This document shows, piece after piece, positions 21,160-28,486 of a stretch of 34,357 nt of DNA. This DNA comes from an uncultured Candidatus Marinamargulisbacteria bacterium (lineage in GTDB: Bacteria; Margulisbacteria; Riflemargulisbacteria; GWF2-35-9). The stretch's first letter is position 1, and each line of letters opens with the position of its first letter. The notes under the pieces were generated by a model that was not told the origin of the DNA, made no database searches, and saw only the letters and a program-made list of their open reading frames with translations. Where the stretch lies: assembly GCA_903897765.1 (NCBI GenBank), contig CAIUCY010000221.1, forward strand, positions 1-34,357. Direction: 5' to 3'. The translations under genes and the position numbers were made by a program.

Positions 21160-21321
21160 TCATCGCAAAGGCTCGGCTCGCTTCGCATGAAGAAAAAGAA
21201 AAAAGCACCTCTAAACAGGGTTGCTTTTTCCATTTTCTATGCTCAATGTCGCCTCAAACAATTTGCGATGACGGGGAATATTGGATGGGGTTCGTTTCAA
21301 GGGGCAGTCGATCATTCTCGA
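21160..21321. repeat. MITE-like intergenic element related to 14476-14609
   Basis: Contains an A/T-rich imperfect hairpin (GAAAAAGAAAAAAGCACCT against AGGGTTGCTTTTTCC, 21190-21232), then TCTATGCTCAATGTCGCC (compare TCTATAGGTCAATCTCG at 14561-14577), and ends GATCATTCTCGATGGAC as at 14603. A further dyad, CATCGCAAA (21162) against TTTGCGATG (21261), encloses the hairpin. No coding potential. Confidence 0.5.
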
Positions 21322-21378
21322 TGGACGGGAATACAGGGGGCGCAGCCCATTCATTGGGAACGGCAGAAATATGTCGCC

Positions 21379-21403
21379 ATTTTGGAGTTTTAGATTCCAA
21401 AAT
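21379..21403 (-). terminator. Hairpin after the ATPase_2 gene, part of the CCATTTTGGAG repeat
   Basis: ATTTTGGA (21379-21386) and TCCAAAAT (21396-21403) form a perfect 8 bp stem, 4 nt past the stop codon of the gene at 21408-22526. It may serve as a terminator, although no T-run follows on the minus strand. The same CGCCATTTTGGAGT motif recurs on the other side of the gene at 22624-22686. Confidence 0.45.
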
Positions 21404-21407
21404 AGAA

Positions 21408-22526
21408 CTAGCGATAGAGCCTCAAATACGTTTCAAGTAGCGGATCATTGATTCGATAGACCTTGTTGTATTTCTCGATATGTCCCGCATCAATTAATAT
21501 TTTAAACGTTGTCGCAACGGTCTTATTATTCATTTTTAGTTCAGCCAAATATTCAACCGAATTAAATTGTCGCAACTGTCCTCGTTTTGCAATGGAGGCC
21601 ATGATAATTTGCTCTTTAAGCGAATGATACCCTAGCAGCTCCTCGTATTGAGTTTGGCGAGTTTCTATAATCCTCGTAATGGTGTGGTTGACCATCTCCT
21701 GCTCGATCTCGACATTCTCATAATTCTCCATTATTTCGGCACAAACCAGATTAATCGACTCGGGAACTCTGTGCATATTGTCTTGCAGCGTTTTTGATAC
21801 TTCAAAGCCAAGGCGAATCCCTTTCGCAGCCAATCGCTCATTGATATAAGTATGATAGATTTCATAGTCGATGGGCGAGAAACTAACGGGGGTTCCCCAT
21901 TGATAAAAGGGCTCTCTTGGTTTTAAGAATATTTCGCTTAATAGATGACTCTTTGAGCCCATAACAATGACGGGGGAATCGATATCTTGTAGAAAAGATC
22001 GAATGATTCCTTGCTCAGATTTTAACTTTACAATATCTTGAAACTCATCAAAAACCATAAGAAGATCCTTTTTTTGGGATATATTTTTTAAGACGCGAAA
22101 TAGGTCATCCATGCTTTGTGAGTTTCTTATGTCAATCGATTTTAAGCTGAGACTTGCCGCCCCCGTAACAGGATCAAAGCTGACTTCGGGGCGCATATGG
22201 GATACAAATTTCTTAATTTCATTGGTCCATTTTTTAAGGGGGATTTCGGCCATGGCATGTTCAAGCGCCGCTTTTAATCTCAAGGTGAGCGATTCATTAT
22301 CGGTAACATTAAACAAATCAACAAAGAAGATAAATGCCTGTTTGTGCGTTTGACTAAATTGCTTCATGATTACATTTTTCACTAGCGATGTTTTGCCATA
22401 ATTCCTTGGGCCATAGATCACGACATTATTCCCGTTATTAATATTTCGAAGAATGGCGTCTCGTTCTTTTGAAAGATTACAGATATTTTCTTCATCTACT
22501 AGCTTACCCACAACAAACTTCTTCAT
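21408..22526 (-). CDS. Solitary ATPase_2-family AAA+ ATPase with C-terminal winged helix
   Basis: 372-residue STAND/archaeal-type ATPase (PF01637, COG1672). Walker A is VIYGPRNYGKTSLVKNV (~34-50), Walker B LLMVFDEFQDI (~155-165), sensor-1 VIVMGSKSHLL (~180-190); the C-terminal ~90 residues resemble a winged helix (LKEQIIMASIAKRGQLRQFN, VEYLAELKMNNKTVATTFKI). The ATG at 22526 is preceded by GAGGG at good spacing; codons upstream lie in the operator region. Such genes are typically lineage-specific, multicopy and mobile, of unknown function. Here it sits between similar hairpin repeats and behind three 14 bp operator-like repeats, so autoregulation is plausible. Confidence 0.88.
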   Translation of the reverse strand: MKKFVVGKLVDEENICNLSKERDAILRNINNGNNVVIYGPRNYGKTSLVKNVIMKQFSQTHKQAFIFFVDLFNVTDNESLTLRLKAALEHAMAEIPLKKWTNEIKKFVSHMRPEVSFDPVTGAASLSLKSIDIRNSQSMDDLFRVLKNISQKKDLLMVFDEFQDIVKLKSEQGIIRSFLQDIDSPVIVMGSKSHLLSEIFLKPREPFYQWGTPVSFSPIDYEIYHTYINERLAAKGIRLGFEVSKTLQDNMHRVPESINLVCAEIMENYENVEIEQEMVNHTITRIIETRQTQYEELLGYHSLKEQIIMASIAKRGQLRQFNSVEYLAELKMNNKTVATTFKILIDAGHIEKYNKVYRINDPLLETYLRLYR

Positions 22527-22545
22527 TGAATTACCCTCAACCTTC

Positions 22546-22593
22546 ATTGTAGTTTTTCTACAATACAATTATTACAATACCATCGCTACAATG
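22546..22593 (-). promoter_or_regulatory. Array of ATTGTA operator-like repeats upstream of the ATPase_2 gene
   Basis: On the minus strand ATTGTAG (22592-22586), ATTGTAA (22578-22572) and ATTGTAG (22564-22558) recur with a period of exactly 14 bp; an inverted copy CTACAAT (22552-22546) follows after 5 A, giving a perfect 7 bp dyad. The last unit lies 20 bp before the ATG. The array also contains TATTGT/TACAAT hexamers usable as -10 boxes on either strand. Confidence 0.6.
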
Positions 22594-22623
22594 TCAACTA
22601 TTCATAACGTTTATCAATGTGGA

Positions 22624-22686
22624 CGCCATTTTGGAGTCGTCAACTCCATTATCGCCGCCGTTTTGGAGTTTTCGATTCCAAAACGG
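22624..22686. repeat. Two CGCC(A/G)TTTTGGAG hairpin repeats
   Basis: Unit 1 has CGCCATTTTGGAGT with the stem GGAGT-CGTCA-ACTCC (22633-22647). Unit 2 has CCGTTTTGGA (22658-22667) and TCCAAAACGG (22677-22686), a perfect 10 bp stem followed by TTTT. Both resemble the unit at 21375-21403, so the ATPase_2 gene is bracketed by the same repeat family. Confidence 0.65.
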
Positions 22687-22754
22687 TTTTGCTTGCATAA
22701 TCCTATTTATGGCCTATGATTAAAGGGAATATCTAATAAAGGAGCCTATACTAA

Positions 22755-22952
22755 ATGGGATCAAAGCATGAGTTAAATAATGACGCCCACGATCAACCCG
22801 ATGTAGGCATACCTAAGGAAGATATTGACGCATCCTCTACTTATATAAAACCTTATATTTCAGTAGATAAACATGGTGAGAAGGGTAAATTATTTGAAGA
22901 GCTCTTTTATGATGATCGATACAAAAAGAATAAAGGACGTAATTATCATTAA
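22755..22952 (+). CDS. Small hypothetical protein, 65 residues
   Basis: Not recognised. Hydrophilic, no signal peptide or membrane segment; acidic first half (NNDAHDQPDVGIPKEDIDAS) and a Lys-rich end (DRYKKNKGRNYH). AAAGGAG (22739-22745) lies 9 nt before the ATG, which supports translation. First of four plus-strand orphan genes up to 24550. Confidence 0.5.
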   Translation: MGSKHELNNDAHDQPDVGIPKEDIDASSTYIKPYISVDKHGEKGKLFEELFYDDRYKKNKGRNYH

Positions 22953-23061
22953 AGAATAAACATGAAACTGTTTGTTTGGGGCAAAACATTCCTGATCGTC
23001 TTTTTTGGAACTATTCGCCGATGAAAACTGTTTATTCATTAGAAAGTTGGAGGTGGTTTGT

Positions 23062-23670
23062 ATGAATATAAAACGCATGGTGAGTTTATTCATCATACTG
23101 TCTTGTGGATGGATTTTTGCTGGAGTGGCTGTCGATGTTGGGATCGCGGTTCCTGTAACAACCGTATCACAAAAGACCTATCCTTATACTCAACAACAAG
23201 AAGAGCTTCTTCTTCAGATCCAACAACTTGATGTCGAGATAAAAAAACTTGAACAAGACAGGGACACTACCGAAGCGGACATTGATCAGTTCTACTTAGA
23301 GAATAAATATGATGAAACCAGTCAACGTTTTTCTAAAGAGTATAATAAAGTCCGGTTCATGGAAAACAAAATTGCAGCGTTAAAACGACAAATTGAAGGG
23401 GATGCTTTGCAGCGTATCGATCTGCAAAAACAATGGGAGGCCATAAAACCCGACGATCGGCCCATAGTCGACCATGTAGTGTTCATTGAAACCCATTATG
23501 CCCTATCCCCCTTTAACCTTATTCTTTCTGATGGTTTTCTGCTTCATCGGGGCGCCCATTACCGATATCGCTACCAAGAACCAAGGGGACGTCGGGGTTC
23601 ACCTGTGAGAGTGGCTCCTAGCAAAAGTGATCGTCTTCAAAATCTCAAAGATCGCCAGTTACGGCAATAA
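23062..23670 (+). CDS. Exported coiled-coil protein of unknown function
   Basis: 202 residues from the ATG at 23062, which is preceded by GGAGGTGG at 6 nt and starts a clear Sec signal peptide (MNIKRMVSLFIILSCGWIFA, cleavage near residue 20). Residues ~42-130 form a long coiled coil (EELLLQIQQLDVEIKKLEQD, then FMENKIAALKRQIEG). The C-terminal ~70 residues are Tyr/Arg-rich (RGAHYRYRYQEPRGRRGS) and basic, possibly binding nucleic acid or an envelope polymer. Periplasmic or surface location is inferred; no family is recognised. The next gene starts 1 nt after the stop. Confidence 0.65.
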   Translation: MNIKRMVSLFIILSCGWIFAGVAVDVGIAVPVTTVSQKTYPYTQQQEELLLQIQQLDVEIKKLEQDRDTTEADIDQFYLENKYDETSQRFSKEYNKVRFMENKIAALKRQIEGDALQRIDLQKQWEAIKPDDRPIVDHVVFIETHYALSPFNLILSDGFLLHRGAHYRYRYQEPRGRRGSPVRVAPSKSDRLQNLKDRQLRQ

Positions 23671-23671
23671 A

Positions 23672-23983
23672 ATGACAAAAAATACATCGCAACATATACT
23701 AAGCTCCTCTGCAAATTTACTCGGCTTTTGTTTGATTGTTTTAACATCCTTAAAAGTTACGAAATTGAACGAAGTGACTCAAATGGATGAGCTTACAGGC
23801 ATTACGTCAATATTTCTTTCTGTGGCCTGCTTATTGTCATTTTTATCCATTCGCTTTGAGAATCGAAAGTTCGCCATAAATTTCGAGAAAATTGCAGATC
23901 TCTTTTTTGTTCTTTCATTATTTCTTATCTTAATTGTATCGGCGTATATCGCTTTTTCAATTAATTTTCTGATTAGAAGTTAA
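23672..23983 (+). CDS. Small membrane protein of unknown function
   Basis: 103 residues from the ATG at 23672 just after the preceding stop. Three hydrophobic segments: SANLLGFCLIVLTSL (~13-27), ITSIFLSVACLLSFLSI (~44-60) and LFFVLSLFLILIVSAYIAFS (~76-95), so a polytopic inner-membrane protein. The short spacing suggests translation coupled to the exported coiled-coil protein. No family recognised; A/T-rich composition relative to the flagellar operon may reflect acquisition. Confidence 0.55.
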   Translation: MTKNTSQHILSSSANLLGFCLIVLTSLKVTKLNEVTQMDELTGITSIFLSVACLLSFLSIRFENRKFAINFEKIADLFFVLSLFLILIVSAYIAFSINFLIRS

Positions 23984-24067
23984 CATCCCAGAAAATAAAG
24001 CACCTTTTCAATCAAAATTATTTGCAGTAAACTACTGGATTAGTAAATAACTGAATAGGAGTTCCCC

Positions 24068-24550
24068 ATGAAAATCCCAACCGAGCTAAAACACAAACCT
24101 GTTATTGTTTCCGAAGACTATGATCTGATCGATGGACGGAGTGCGAACGCCAGCGACGCCAAAGGGTTATCTCTGGGTCTAGCCCAATGGAATGACCGTG
24201 GCAATCTCGAGATCTCCGCCAAGGTTTGGCGTCATACTGGTGATAAGTGGTCTCGCCAATCCGAGGAAATGCCCCTCCATCGTGCCCTTGATCTGGCCAT
24301 TTTAATCTGCAAGTCAAAGCTCTTCTTTAAAGAACGTTACCATAAGCATGAGAAGGACTATGCCACCTATCCCCTGATCGAGCGTATCGGACTTCAAGGT
24401 GGTGCGATGAATGTTGCCATTTGCGAGGAAAACGAACATATTCAAAAGGATCTTGATCTCTTTGAAGCCTGCCTTCAAAAGGATGACGAGGTCATTAGTG
24501 AACGACTTAATGTCCTTTATCGTCTGATAACGGAACTAAAACAAGGCTAA
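24068..24550 (+). CDS. Conserved hypothetical protein (resembles DUF6530)
   Basis: 160-residue soluble protein. The sequence, with LKHKPVIVSEDYDLIDGRSA, DAKGLSLGLAQWNDRGNLEI, SAKVWRHTGDKWSRQSEEMP and LHRALDLAILICKSK, looks like a well conserved domain and recalls DUF6530 entries; I cannot verify the assignment. No catalytic motif is evident. TAGGAG is 7 nt before the ATG. It is monocistronic and convergent with the secretin gene, 3 bp away. Confidence 0.65.
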   Translation: MKIPTELKHKPVIVSEDYDLIDGRSANASDAKGLSLGLAQWNDRGNLEISAKVWRHTGDKWSRQSEEMPLHRALDLAILICKSKLFFKERYHKHEKDYATYPLIERIGLQGGAMNVAICEENEHIQKDLDLFEACLQKDDEVISERLNVLYRLITELKQG

Positions 24551-24553
24551 CGA

Positions 24554-25495
24554 TCATTTCTTCACTACAGGGGTCAACATAAAGACCACTTCACTGGATT
24601 CTTGTTCGGAGGTATTCATGTCAAACACACCCCCAATGTTGGGTAGTTCCCCTAAAAGAGGAACGCTTTGATGATTCTTGCGATCTTGTTGCTGACTTAG
24701 TCCACCAAGGATAAGGGTGTCGCCGCTCTTTATTTCACCTTCGAGCATGACCTCCCGACTACTTAAAATGGGGTAGTCACCTGCGGGGGTTGCCTTCCAT
24801 TGTTTTATATTACTAATAGTCGCTTGGATTTGGGCATGAATGACATTTCCCTCTAGGACGATCCCTTTCAATTTCAGATCGATCCCTGTATCTAAATATT
24901 GCAATTGCCACCCCGTCTTAGTGGCCGTTTCAACCGGAACCGTGTAGGGAACTCGATCACCGATCTGAATATGGGCCTCTTGACCTTCTACACTGGTAAC
25001 ATGCGGGCTAGCTTTGAGATTGGCTACGCCTGAATTCACAAGGATGTTCAATTGATCCATAAGGTGAACCATACCCTGCTCTCTGGTTGTTTTCCACTGA
25101 TTAAAAAAACTCTGCCAATCAATGCCAAGCTGCTCGATACCTTGGCGACTCACCTCAACAATGGCAATACTATATTCGATAGTTTGAGGGGCAACGTCCA
25201 CTTGTGATATCCATAACTCAATCCGATCAAGTATGGATCGATCACCCTCAATATAGACGACTCGAGATCCTGGAGGTCGAACCGCCCGAACTAAGGGTGA
25301 AACCTGAGTAACCAGTGTGACCCAATCCAAGTCGAGTCGATGATTCAGGGTAACGATTCGACTTTGAACCCGAGACGTCCCAATCACAGATGTTGCTTGT
25401 CTACCAACAGGCGCCGTTGGCGTCGGGAAGGTAAAGATCGCTTGGCTGCCTGCCCAACTCAGAGACATGATCAAACAAAAGATAAGTGTTCTCAT
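24554..25495 (-). CDS. Short secretin (type II/IV pilus or competence type)
   Basis: Outer-membrane channel protein of the GspD/PilQ family, 313 residues against the usual 500-700. A signal peptide (~1-20, LIFCLIMSLSWAGSQA) is followed by one N1-like domain (RVVYIEGDRSILDRIELWIS) and the secretin core: IVEVSRQGIEQLGIDW, ANLKASPHVTSVEGQEAHIQ, IGDRVPY, VMLEGEIKSGDTLILGGL and VPLLGELPNIGGVFDMNTSE, ending VVFMLTPVV, all diagnostic. It lacks the N0 domain and extra N repeats. The ATG at 25495 overlaps the preceding stop (ATGA). Last gene of the comM operon. Confidence 0.9.
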   Translation of the reverse strand: MRTLIFCLIMSLSWAGSQAIFTFPTPTAPVGRQATSVIGTSRVQSRIVTLNHRLDLDWVTLVTQVSPLVRAVRPPGSRVVYIEGDRSILDRIELWISQVDVAPQTIEYSIAIVEVSRQGIEQLGIDWQSFFNQWKTTREQGMVHLMDQLNILVNSGVANLKASPHVTSVEGQEAHIQIGDRVPYTVPVETATKTGWQLQYLDTGIDLKLKGIVLEGNVIHAQIQATISNIKQWKATPAGDYPILSSREVMLEGEIKSGDTLILGGLSQQQDRKNHQSVPLLGELPNIGGVFDMNTSEQESSEVVFMLTPVVKK

Positions 25496-25770
25496 TTCCA
25501 AACCACCTCCGCAAACGGTGGCTCAACGCGAATACTCAATGGGACCTTGTTCATCGTACGAAGAACTCTGAGCAGGCCTGACAACGATTCGGGGGTCACG
25601 TTGAGGCACTCCCAGCTCCCTTGATGGTCGACCCAATCAGGTGGGATAGAAGCCGGAGTTTGCTTTATTGGCGGCACCAAGACGATAGAGGGCTCTAATA
25701 GGAAACCAATGGAGACAAACACTCCCGAGATCAAAAACCAGAGAACAGCGTTCAATCCTTGATCAACCAT
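25492..25770 (-). CDS. Small single-pass membrane protein (PilO/PilP-like position)
   Basis: 92 residues with one N-terminal transmembrane segment (AVLWFLISGVFVSIGFLL, ~8-25) and a periplasmic remainder containing SIVLVPPIKQTPAS and a short alpha/beta region (LSGLLRVLRTMNKVPLSIRV). Its place between a PilN/GspL-like gene and a secretin is that of PilO/PilP or GspM, but it is too short for a full PilO and no signature is seen. Overlaps both neighbours (19 and 4 bp), so it is cotranslated with them. Confidence 0.6.
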   Translation of the reverse strand: MVDQGLNAVLWFLISGVFVSIGFLLEPSIVLVPPIKQTPASIPPDWVDHQGSWECLNVTPESLSGLLRVLRTMNKVPLSIRVEPPFAEVVWK

Positions 25771-26306
25771 GTTCCGCCTCCTTTGATATGCGACATACCT
25801 TCTTGCGTTTCAACCACGGGAAGGGTCACCTTCCAACTCGATGAGAGTTTTTGTGTTTGCTCAGAAGCCCCCATGATGTCTACCGACCAACCCATGGGTG
25901 TCACCTCGATCTTTCGAATATAAATGGAGAGCCGAAGAATATCGCTCAAAGCCTTGTTCATTTTTAGTGAACGTACGTATATTTTTGATTTATCAAGTTT
26001 GGATTTAATGGCATTGCGTTCTAATCGTTGATGTTGTTGTTTTTGTAGAACACGTTCCTGACAAAGCAAAAACATTGCTGCGATTATAATGATGGCGATG
26101 ACTTTCTTTTGTCGGATGGATAACTTTATGTTTGTCTTCGGCGAACCCATGGTTACCAAAAAGGATTGATTGTCTGCACGTACATATTCATAAGCAGGAA
26201 CCTGTTTATATCGACTTTGCATAAGCAACTCAATAAGTGGCCTTGGGTTCACATCCAAGGGACATGCTATGGTAAACGATTCTTTAGCGGACAAAGGGGG
26301 TATCAT
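25752..26306 (-). CDS. PilN/GspL-like inner-membrane assembly protein
   Basis: 184 residues from the ATG at 26306, which lies 23 bp inside the comM frame. A cytoplasmic N-terminal ~75 residues (FTIACPLDVNPRPLIELLMQ) are followed by one transmembrane helix (KVIAIIIIAAMFLLC, ~80-95), a coiled coil (QKQQHQRLERNAIKSKLDKS) and a periplasmic ferredoxin-like region (LSDILRLSIYIRKIEVTPMG, then WSVDIMGAS), the topology of PilN or the C-terminal part of GspL. The call is from topology, position and that pattern; sequence similarity is weak. Confidence 0.6.
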   Translation of the reverse strand: MIPPLSAKESFTIACPLDVNPRPLIELLMQSRYKQVPAYEYVRADNQSFLVTMGSPKTNIKLSIRQKKVIAIIIIAAMFLLCQERVLQKQQHQRLERNAIKSKLDKSKIYVRSLKMNKALSDILRLSIYIRKIEVTPMGWSVDIMGASEQTQKLSSSWKVTLPVVETQEGMSHIKGGGTWLIKD

Positions 26307-27813
26307 GGTAGCGGTTTCGGTATTGCAACGCTTCAAGAAGATGAGCAACCTCAATGTGCGAAGATTCAGACAGATCCGCAATCGTTCGAGCCACACGGAT
26401 CATTTTGTGAAGCTGTCTAGCGCTGAGTCGAAGCGAAGGGGTTCGGCTAATGATCTCTTTATAGAGGCTGGGTGAGCGGTCTATTTCTTTTTGTATATCT
26501 ACAGACTCCATACGCGCATTTTGAATCGTCTGTTTTCGATGAATATGTTGAAAGCGAGATACTCTCCCCACTCTTTCCCCTATAGCCTGACTGGGTTCGC
26601 CATCGGGCAAACGAAACAATTCTTTTTCAGGCACCGGCCGAAGCGTAAGGACCATGTCAAAACGATCAAGTAAGGGGCCTGATAGCTTTAAATTATATCG
26701 TTGCCGATTCACTAAGGTGCAGCGACAAGGGATACTGGGATGCCCATCATATCCGCAAGGACATGGGTTTGCACTCGCGACCAACATAAACTGTGACGGA
26801 TACGTGATCGTTTGTTGTGCACGCGCGATATGCACAAGCCCTTCCTCCATAGGTTGTCGAAGCGATTCTAAAACGAGTCGATTAAACTCTGGCAGCTCAT
26901 CTAAAAAGAGGACACCTCTATGAGCTAAACTTATTTCACCCGGGCGACTAAACGCAGAGCCTCCTATCAACCCAGCATAACTCGTTGTATGGTGTGGGGA
27001 TCGAAACGGTCGTTCATGCCAATGCCCATCCCGATCGGATATTTTCCCGGCCACACTGTAAATCTTGGCCGTTTCCATCATTTCGCTATCACTTAAGGGG
27101 GTAAGAATACTCCCTATGCGACTCGCTAACATGCTTTTCCCACAACCAGGGGGACCTATAAAAAGGATATTGTGTCCCCCTGCGGCGGCGACTTCGATGG
27201 CACGTTTGGCAAGGACTTGACCTCGCACATCTTGAAAATCTACATGGGAAATGTTGGGGGTTGAGGCAGGTCGCCAAGAGGATACCGCCCCTACCACATC
27301 GGGCTTCATGAGTTTATCGATCGCGTCAGATAACGATGTGACGGCGATAATTGGCAAACCTTGAACCATGGTCGCCTCATGCTCGTTCTTTGAGGGGAGG
27401 ATCAACGCCTTCACCCCTGACTCTTTAGCAAGCATCGCCATTAACAGCACGCCAGAAACGGGTTTCACATCCCCACCCAAGCCAAGTTCCCCAACGATCA
27501 TAAAGCCATCTAGATTTGGAAAATCAGCCTGACCCGTTGATTGTAGCAACGCGATCGCCATCGGCAGATCGTAAAGGGTTCCATTTTTTCGGATATCCGC
27601 TGGCGCAAGGTTGATCGTAAAAAATTGATTCATGGGGAGTTCAAACCCAGAATTCTTGACCGCCGCTAGCACACGATCTCGGCTTTCACGGATCGCTGCA
27701 TCGGGAAGGCCAACAATGCTGAGACCCGGCAAGCCACGTCGACTATCCACCTCAACATCGATGCGTTTTGCTTCAAATCCACCTAAGGTCGCACTTTGAA
27801 TTTGCGTCAACAT
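26284..27813 (-). CDS. comM: ComM/YifB-family AAA+ ATPase (Mg chelatase-like)
   Basis: 509-residue hexameric helicase of the YifB/ComM family; ComM promotes branch migration during natural transformation. N-terminal Lon-protease-like domain (ATLGGFEAKRIDVEVDSRRG, GLPGLSIVGLPDAAIRESRD), Walker A FIGPPGCGKSMLASRI (~217-232), Walker B GVLFLDELPEF (~292-302), the zinc-binding NPCPCGYDGHPSIPCRC (~355-371) and the C-terminal Mg_chelatase_C helices (RVARTIADLSESSHIEVAHL). Normal length. It leads an operon with PilN-like, small membrane and secretin genes, which supports a DNA-uptake role. A dyad overlaps the ribosome-binding region. Confidence 0.93.
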   Translation of the reverse strand: MLTQIQSATLGGFEAKRIDVEVDSRRGLPGLSIVGLPDAAIRESRDRVLAAVKNSGFELPMNQFFTINLAPADIRKNGTLYDLPMAIALLQSTGQADFPNLDGFMIVGELGLGGDVKPVSGVLLMAMLAKESGVKALILPSKNEHEATMVQGLPIIAVTSLSDAIDKLMKPDVVGAVSSWRPASTPNISHVDFQDVRGQVLAKRAIEVAAAGGHNILFIGPPGCGKSMLASRIGSILTPLSDSEMMETAKIYSVAGKISDRDGHWHERPFRSPHHTTSYAGLIGGSAFSRPGEISLAHRGVLFLDELPEFNRLVLESLRQPMEEGLVHIARAQQTITYPSQFMLVASANPCPCGYDGHPSIPCRCTLVNRQRYNLKLSGPLLDRFDMVLTLRPVPEKELFRLPDGEPSQAIGERVGRVSRFQHIHRKQTIQNARMESVDIQKEIDRSPSLYKEIISRTPSLRLSARQLHKMIRVARTIADLSESSHIEVAHLLEALQYRNRYHDTPFVR

Positions 27814-27814
27814 T

Positions 27815-27868
27815 TAACGTCATCCTCCGAAATATTTATTTTGTTTGCGTTAATATTATGACGTTAAA
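27815..27868 (-). promoter_or_regulatory. 10 bp dyad able to mask the comM translation start
   Basis: On the minus strand TTAACGTCAT (27868-27859) pairs perfectly with ATGACGTTAA (27824-27815). The second arm occupies the space between the comM Shine-Dalgarno GGAGG and its ATG, with a ~34 nt A/T-rich loop in between. In RNA this would place the ribosome-binding site in or next to a stem; as DNA it could be an operator. Confidence 0.45.
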
Positions 27869-27906
27869 AAAGAGGGCACGTCAATAGGTTAATTTTGGGA
27901 AGGGGG

Positions 27907-28482
27907 TTACGCTTTGAGTTTTTTTATGAGCCAAGCCATGTTCTGTCCTAGCTTTGTGATGGTTTGAACGCCTTCTTCATCGCTAGCAACCTCACCGGGC
28001 AACCGCCCTCTGGCAATATTCCAGTAGCTTGATCCCACAATGATCATTTCACCGATCATAAAAAAATTATTGATGGTATTAAAAACCGTAAGTCCGCCTT
28101 CTCGCCTGACGGCGACGATGCCAGCGCCAACTTTTTGACGAAGATGGTTGTTGTTGGCACGCGCCACCATCCCTGCCCGCTCGATCAAGGCCTTCATCCC
28201 AACAGAGACATCCGCAAAATAGGTTGGAGAAGCAAGAATAATACCATCGGCCGTGATCATCTTGGTGATATGGCTATTCATGTCATCATTGGCGACCGCA
28301 CAACGGTGGTCTTTATTATCAAAGCATTTATAACAAGCGGTACACCCCAGAAAGGGCTTCACCCCAAGGTCAACCTGTTCGGTCTTGATACCCTCACGCT
28401 CTAACTCTGTAAAGCATCGGCGTATCAACCAATCGGTGTTTCCAGATTTACGTACAGATCCATTAAAAGCAACAACGTTCAT
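27907..28482 (-). CDS. Iron-sulfur flavoprotein / NADPH-dependent FMN reductase family
   Basis: 191-residue flavodoxin-fold protein. N-terminal FMN-binding loop FNGSVRKSGNTDWLIRRC (~5-22), the compact cysteine motif CTACYKCFDNKDHRC (~47-61, Cx2Cx2Cx7C, as in Isf iron-sulfur flavoproteins that hold a [4Fe-4S] cluster) and LASPTYFADVSVGMKALIER (~82-101), the second flavin-binding loop. It starts 4 nt after btuF and so belongs to the cobalamin-riboswitch operon, suggesting electron delivery to a corrinoid, for example Co(II) to Co(I) reduction; that role is inference. Confidence 0.88.
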   Translation of the reverse strand: MNVVAFNGSVRKSGNTDWLIRRCFTELEREGIKTEQVDLGVKPFLGCTACYKCFDNKDHRCAVANDDMNSHITKMITADGIILASPTYFADVSVGMKALIERAGMVARANNNHLRQKVGAGIVAVRREGGLTVFNTINNFFMIGEMIIVGSSYWNIARGRLPGEVASDEEGVQTITKLGQNMAWLIKKLKA

Positions 28483-28486
28483 GTTT

